Source of the DNA: Kiloniellaceae bacterium
GTDB lineage: Bacteria > Pseudomonadota > Alphaproteobacteria > Kiloniellales > J153
Length of the DNA: 64,000 bases
Reading direction: 5' to 3'
Assembly: GCA_021776095.1 (NCBI GenBank)
Contig: JAJFGO010000021.1
Location: 186,001-250,000 of the forward strand
Under the pieces are notes generated by a model, which was not told the origin of the DNA, made no database searches, and worked only from the letters and a program-made list of their open reading frames with translations. The position numbers and the translations under genes were made by a program. How positions within the stretch are numbered: position 1 is the stretch's first letter; each line of letters begins with the position of its first letter. Shown in pieces: positions 59,798 to 64,000 of the stretch.

Positions 59798-60079
59798 CTA
59801 TGTCCTTGATGCGCGGCGCGGCTTCTTGCCAAAAATGTTGTCCCAATTCTTGCGATAGTCATCGGTCACCAATTTCTGGTTCTCGCCGCGGCTGTATCCC
59901 TGGGACGCGTCCGAGGTCGAACTTCCGGGCTCCTGGCCGGGTTCCGCGTCGCTTGCCGTCGCGTCCTTGGCTTCGGCCTTCGCTGGTGTTTTTGCCTCGC
60001 TTGAGGGCTTGTCCTTGGCGCTAGCCTTAGCTTGCGTTTTCGCCTCGGATTTCGCCGCAGTCCCCGTCTCATTCGCCAT
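59798..60079 (-). CDS. Small Ala/Lys-rich hypothetical protein
   Basis: 93 residues from ATG 60079. The first ~55 residues are an Ala/Lys/Glu repeat of the SEAKTQAKASAKDK type, followed by a Ser/Gly/Gln-rich link and a C-terminal block, YSRGENQKLVTDDYRKNW, ending in a basic GKKPRRASRT. No family recognised; the tail could bind nucleic acid. Its ribosome binding site is modest. It lies between the low-GC island and the glyoxalase-like gene and is divergent from the latter. Confidence 0.5.
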   Translation of the reverse strand: MANETGTAAKSEAKTQAKASAKDKPSSEAKTPAKAEAKDATASDAEPGQEPGSSTSDASQGYSRGENQKLVTDDYRKNWDNIFGKKPRRASRT

Positions 60080-60298
60080 GATTCGCCCTATCTTCGGTCT
60101 TTGCCGCATCGATGGTGATATATGGATCAAGATGCCCAGCCTATCAAGCTGGCAGGTCCCCCCAGGCCAGCCTCCGGGCGCCGGTCGATAAATGCCGTAT
60201 CCGGCGATGTAGTAGCGGGCTACCACCACGGGCCGGCTTTCAGGGGCTAGGCTTGCTGCCTTGAGGGAACGCGCGCGGCGGGAGGCAAGGCAGGTTCC

Positions 60299-60694
60299 AT
60301 GGCGAAAGCGATTCATACCATGATCCGGGTTCTGAACCTGGACCGATCGATCAGCTTCTACAATCAGGCCTTTGGCCTGGAGGTCGCCGATCACTTCGAT
60401 TTCGACGGCTTTGCGCTGGTTTACCTGCGCAACGGCGAGAACGACTTCGAGATCGAGCTGACCCTGAACAAGGACCATAGCGAGCCCTACACCCACGGCG
60501 ACGGCTATGGCCATGTCGCGGTTTGCGTCGACGACGTCAAGGCGGAGCACGCCCGCTTCCAGGCCTTAGGCCTGAACCCGAATGACGTGAAGGAATTTCA
60601 CCGCAACGGCGCCTTGATGGCGCGCTTCTTCTTCGTTCAGGACCCGGACGGTTACAAGATCGAGGTTCTGGAACGGCACGGCCGCTATCAATAA
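60299..60694 (+). CDS. Glyoxalase/VOC-family protein (lactoylglutathione-lyase-like)
   Basis: 131 residues, a two-module VOC fold typical of glyoxalase I. Metal ligands H6, E53, H72 and E122 sit in IHTMIRV, EIELTLN, GYGHVAV and YKIEVLE, as in GloA. MIRVLNLDRSISFYNQAFGL is the standard N-terminal segment. It probably detoxifies methylglyoxal with glutathione, though a related dioxygenase-like activity cannot be excluded. It is followed by the Tat-exported subunit gene 35 bases later. Confidence 0.88.
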   Translation: MAKAIHTMIRVLNLDRSISFYNQAFGLEVADHFDFDGFALVYLRNGENDFEIELTLNKDHSEPYTHGDGYGHVAVCVDDVKAEHARFQALGLNPNDVKEFHRNGALMARFFFVQDPDGYKIEVLERHGRYQ

Positions 60695-60729
60695 CAAAAA
60701 CCATAACGCCTCAAACAGGAGAGACGACC

Positions 60730-61287
60730 ATGAAAAAGACCACCGGTATGAACCGGCGCCAATTCCTGCACACCGGCGGACTGGCGGCGGCAGGCGTTGC
60801 CGCCGTCGCCTCCGGCACGGTTCTGGTGGCGCCGGACGGGGCCTGGGCGCTTCAGCTCCAAACCTTGGACGAACACACGGCGAAGACGTTGCTGGGCATG
60901 TCGCGCCAGATCTACCCCCACGACACCTTGGCCGACATGTACTACGCCGGGGTCGTGGAGGCCTTGGACGGCGCGGCCCAGTCGGATAAGGACCTGGCCA
61001 CCATGCTGCGCGAGGGCGTCAGTGCCCTGGACCAGGCCATGGGCGTCAAATGGCTGGACCTCTCGGAAGGCAACCAGCTCGCCACCTTGACCGCGATTCA
61101 AGACGGCGCCTTCTTCCAGAAGGTGCGCGGCACCATCGTGGTCGCGCTCTACAACAATCCCCTGGTGTGGCGCCACTTCGGCTACGAAGGCCCGTCCTAT
61201 GAGTACGGCGGCTATATCAACCGCGGCTTCAACGACCTCGCTTGGCTCGATGAGCCGTCCGAGGACGCCAGCCCCAAGGCCAGCTAG
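60730..61287 (+). CDS. Tat-exported small subunit of a GMC dehydrogenase (gluconate 2-dehydrogenase subunit 3-like)
   Basis: 185 residues. The Tat signal is MNRRQFLHTGG (about 7-17), followed by a hydrophobic stretch to AWAL (about residue 41). The mature part is a helical domain with RQIYPHDTLADMYYAGVV and VALYNNPLVWRHFGYEGPSYEYGGY, resembling the small subunit 3 of membrane-bound gluconate 2-dehydrogenases. It is 18 bases ahead of the GMC oxidoreductase, which it probably carries to the periplasm as a Tat-bound complex. The stop codon is TAG. Confidence 0.8.
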   Translation: MKKTTGMNRRQFLHTGGLAAAGVAAVASGTVLVAPDGAWALQLQTLDEHTAKTLLGMSRQIYPHDTLADMYYAGVVEALDGAAQSDKDLATMLREGVSALDQAMGVKWLDLSEGNQLATLTAIQDGAFFQKVRGTIVVALYNNPLVWRHFGYEGPSYEYGGYINRGFNDLAWLDEPSEDASPKAS

Positions 61288-61305
61288 GACGAGGAGAAAC
61301 ACATC

Positions 61306-62874
61306 ATGGCTATGATCGACAAAAGCGATTCCTCGGCCGTTGTCGTTATCGGCTCCGGCGCAGGCGGCGGTACTCTGGCTAACGAGTTGTGCCAGAAGGG
61401 GATCAAGGTTGTCTTGTTGGAAGCCGGCAAGCGCGAAACCACGGACAGCTTCTAGAACGACGAATGGGGCTCCTTCGGCCAGATCTCCTGGCTCGACAAG
61501 CGCACGACCTCCGGGACTTGGCGGGTCGCCAAGGATTTCGCCGGCCTGCCGGCCTGGATTTGCAAGACCGTCGGCGGCTCGACCACCCACTGGGCCGGCG
61601 CCTCGCTACGCCTCCAAGACCACGAATTCAAGGTCAAGTCGACTTACGGCGGGGTCGCCGGCGCCAATCTGCTCGATTGGCCGGTGACCTTGCAGGACCT
61701 CGAGCCGTACTACGCCAAGGCCGAGGACAAGATGGGCACGACCCGCACCAACGGCATTCCCGGCCTGCCCGGCAACAACAACTTCAAGGTCATGTACGCC
61801 GGGGCCAAGCGGCTCGGCTATAAGGGCGTCCACACCGGGCGCATGTCGATCAACAGCCAACCGCGCCACGGCCGCGATGCCTGTTGGCAAATGGGGTTCT
61901 GCTTCCAGGGCTGCAAGTCGGGCGCCAAGTGGTCGACGCTCTACACCGAGATTCCGGCCGCCGAGGCAACCGGCAATCTGGATCTGCGTAGTCAGGCTCA
62001 GGTCCTGCAAGTTCAGGCTGGCGCCGACGGTAAGGTCGCCGGCGTGCTCTATGCCGACAAAGACGGCAACCAACAGGTCCAGAAGGCGCGCGCGGTTTGC
62101 GTCGCCGGTAACTCGATCGAGACGCCGCGCCTGCTGCTCAACTCGGCCAATGCGCAGCATCCCGACGGCCTGGCCAATTCCTCGGGCCAGGTCGGCAAGA
62201 ACTACATGCGCCACATGACCGGATCGGTTTACGCGACCTTCGACCGGCCGGTGAATATGTACCGCGGCACCACCATGGCCGGCATCGTCACCGACGAATC
62301 AATCAACGATCCCTCGCGCGGCTTCGTGGGCGGCTACGAGATGGAGACTCTTGCGCTCGGTCTGCCGTTCATGGCCGCGTTCCTAGACCCGGGTGCCTGG
62401 GGCCGGGGCTTCGCCGCCGCCATGGACATGTACGATCACATGGCCGGCATGTGGTTGGTCGGCGAGGACATGCCCCAGGAAACGAATGCGATCACCCTGC
62501 ACGGTAGCGAAAAGGACCAATTCGGCCTGCCAGTGCCGAACGTGCACTTCGACGACCACGCCAACGATATCGCCATGCGCAATCATGCCTTCAAGCAAGG
62601 CTCGGCGATCTACGAGGCGGCCGGCGCCCTCACGACCATCGAGACGCCGCCCTATCCCTCGACCCACAACCTCGGCACCTGCCGGATGAGCGAGAAGGCA
62701 AGCGACGGCGTGTGCAACGGCTTCGGCCAAACCCACGACATCGGCAATCTCTTCATCTCCGACGGCAGCCAGTTCACCACCGGCGGCGCGGAGAACCCGA
62801 CCCTGACCATCGTGACATTGGCGATCCGCCAGGCCGACTACATGGCCGAGCAGATGTCTAAGGGCGCCATCTGA
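61306..62874 (+). pseudogene. GMC oxidoreductase interrupted by an in-frame TAG
   Basis: From ATG 61306 the frame encodes an FAD-binding GSGAGGGTLANEL motif. It hits a TAG at 61453-61455 (codon 50, between F49 and N51). It then continues without interruption for 472 codons to TGA 62874, keeping every domain: NDEWGS, WICKTVGGSTTHWAG, GFCFQGCKSGAKWS, NLGTCRMS and GGAENPTLTIVTLAIRQADY. This is a full-length gluconate-dehydrogenase-like large subunit with one nonsense codon. TAG is used as a real stop elsewhere here (for example 61285-61287), so read-through is unlikely. Either a point mutation or a sequencing error. Confidence 0.85.
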
Positions 62875-62927
62875 GCGAAACCCGGAGCCTCGGCTCAATC
62901 TTTCCCTGTCAACTACCGAAACCTTGG

Positions 62928-62954
62928 CCCCGGGGCATCGCCTCGGGGTTTTTT
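62928..62954 (+). terminator. Intrinsic terminator after the GMC gene
   Basis: CCCCGGGGC (62928-62936) pairs with GCCTCGGGG (62940-62948) with one G-U pair and a three-base loop, followed by six T (62949-62954). A convincing Rho-independent terminator closing the glyoxalase/GMC operon. Confidence 0.9.
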
Positions 62955-63031
62955 ATCGGCCGCGAACATGAGCCCAACCCACTTGCCCAGTGAGGACAGA
63001 GAAACCATGTTAGGGGGTGGAGGAGATCGGC

Positions 63032-64000
63032 ATGACGAGACAGAACAGTGGCCTGAGCCGGCGCGGTTTTTTGGGTGTCTCCGCGGGAGCGGGGCTGTAC
63101 ACGGCCCTGCCGCAGACGGTCCGCGCCGAGGCCGGCGTGGTCGAGTACCGTCTTACGGCCGTGCCCGGGCGCGCGCGCCTCATCAGCCCGGAATTTCCCG
63201 AGACCGATCTGTGGACGTTCTCGGGAATCGTACCGGGCCCGCTCTTACGCCTGAAGCAGGGGGCGCGCCTGCGGGTTCTTATCGAGAACCGCCTGTCCGA
63301 GGCAACGACCGTGCACTGGCACGGCATCCGCCTGCCCAACAACATGGACGGCGTGCCGCACCTCACCCAGGCGCCGATCGAGCCGGGACAGCGCTTCACC
63401 TATGAATTCGATGTCCCGGACGCCGGCACCTATTGGTACCACCCGCATCTGCGCAGCTTCGAGCAAGTGGATCGCGGCCTCGCGGGCCCGCTCATTGTCG
63501 ATGAGCGCGAGCCGATCCGGGTCGACCGCGATATCGTCTGGACCCTCGACGATTGGCGCCTGAACAAACAGGCGCAGATCACGAACGACTTTGGCCATCC
63601 GCACGACATGAGCCATGCCGGGCGGATCGGCAACACGGTGACGATCAACGGCGTGGTGCCGGAGACCTTTGCCGTGCGCGCCGGCGAGCGGATCAGGCTG
63701 CGCCTCATCAATGTCGCCAATGCGCGCGCCTTCAGCCTGAAGTTCGAGGGCCACAAGCCGACCATCGTCGCGCTGGACGGGCAGCCGGTGACGCCGCATC
63801 CGGCGCCGGGCGGCCGGGTCACTCTGGGCGCCGCCATGCGCGCCGATATCGTGCTCGACGCCGAAGGCAAGCCGGGCGAAAGCTTTCAAATCGTCGATGA
63901 CTATTACAGCGAGGGCGCGTATCGCCTGGTCCGCCTGAATTATTCCGACGAGCGCCCGTTACGCGAAAGCCCGTTGGACGCACCGCTGGCGCTCGCGCCC
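63032..64000 (+). CDS. Tat-exported multicopper oxidase (partial, runs off the right edge)
   Basis: 323 codons are visible, with no stop before the end. GGAGGAG lies ahead of ATG 63032. An SRRGFLG Tat motif (9-15) and a hydrophobic stretch are followed by cupredoxin domain 1 with HWHG (95-98) and YHPH (136-139), the first two copper motifs. The second domain begins near 160 and includes IGNTVTINGV. The third-domain copper motifs lie outside the window. The protein oxidises phenolics, Mn or Cu in the periplasm; it belongs to the CumA/CopA/SufI-like group, exact function unknown. It lies after the GMC gene's terminator, in its own transcription unit. Confidence 0.85.
   Translation, partial: MTRQNSGLSRRGFLGVSAGAGLYTALPQTVRAEAGVVEYRLTAVPGRARLISPEFPETDLWTFSGIVPGPLLRLKQGARLRVLIENRLSEATTVHWHGIRLPNNMDGVPHLTQAPIEPGQRFTYEFDVPDAGTYWYHPHLRSFEQVDRGLAGPLIVDEREPIRVDRDIVWTLDDWRLNKQAQITNDFGHPHDMSHAGRIGNTVTINGVVPETFAVRAGERIRLRLINVANARAFSLKFEGHKPTIVALDGQPVTPHPAPGGRVTLGAAMRADIVLDAEGKPGESFQIVDDYYSEGAYRLVRLNYSDERPLRESPLDAPLALAP

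Noticed and set aside
61453-61455. TAG in the GMC gene as a pyrrolysine or other recoded codon
   Set aside because: Other genes here end in TAG (for example at 61285-61287, 12257-12259 and 46273-46275), the enzyme family has no known special residue at this place, and no tRNA or synthetase for it is visible.

Overview
The window is a contiguous piece of an alphaproteobacterial chromosome, most likely Rhodospirillales-like and probably marine. The evidence is high-GC coding DNA (one sampled 60-base stretch of trxB has 43 G/C), a run of families typical of alphaproteobacteria (DUF1488, FYDLN-type zinc ribbon, DUF1289, DUF3775, ELM1-type glycosyltransferase, CCC-anticodon tRNA-Gly) and a DMSP-demethylase-like protein. 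No ribosomal operon, CRISPR array, insertion sequence, transposase or integrase was seen.

Layout. 1-2126: an AT-rich edge, then small zinc-ribbon and hypothetical proteins. 2263-8338: DmdA-like demethylase, a secreted subtilase facing a secreted RTX/cadherin protein across an AT-rich divergent region, an iron alcohol dehydrogenase and a cupin. 8362-14984: tRNA-Gly, a YnjBCD-type ABC importer, apaG, folE and a TrkH potassium transporter. 15012-24391: argE meets the operon argD-argF-hslO-lipoprotein-murI, followed by a TraB/GumN protein, two ABC-2 permeases without an ATPase, and recX. 24503-30835: a frameshifted lipoprotein, a TPR protein, a membrane-anchored [2Fe-2S] adenylate cyclase, DUF1289, an EamA exporter, a MetF-like reductase and small genes.

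31243-36039 is a PQQ locus: a sorbosone-dehydrogenase-like quinoprotein, its likely electron acceptor cytochrome c, then pqqA (27 aa), pqqB, pqqC and pqqE, with pqqC overlapping pqqE and no pqqD. 36267-42472: tRNA-Arg(ACG), an OmpA-like lipoprotein, a candidate structured RNA, a ParA/SPOR pair, tadA (whose substrate is tRNA-Arg(ACG)), DUF3775 and an Lrp-type regulator. 42629-48797: ELM1-like glycosyltransferase, 2OG-Fe(II) oxygenase, a 636-aa protein of unknown family, and an unrecognised two-gene membrane cassette whose first member carries an HExxH motif.

48918-56640: trxB with a LysR regulator, a candidate sRNA with an intrinsic terminator, a histidine-kinase fragment, msrP without msrQ, an encapsulated-ferritin-like protein without encapsulin, a FAH-type hydratase and an EF-G-like GTPase. 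56750-59640 is lower in GC (about 47-55% in sampled lines) and carries a small operon (two-TM protein, ImmA/IrrE protease, Beta-family protein) behind an operator-like dyad: the best candidate for an acquired, possibly defensive system. 60299-64000: glyoxalase-like protein, a Tat-exported small subunit, a GMC oxidoreductase broken by an in-frame TAG, and a Tat-exported multicopper oxidase running off the right edge.

Functional threads are one-carbon/folate chemistry (DmdA-like, folE, MetF-like), periplasmic oxidation (PQQ dehydrogenase with cytochrome c, GMC pair, multicopper oxidase), arginine synthesis, and oxidative-damage defence (hslO, msrP, trxB, ferritin-like protein). Coordinates and frames were read directly; family names come from motif recognition, not database searches.
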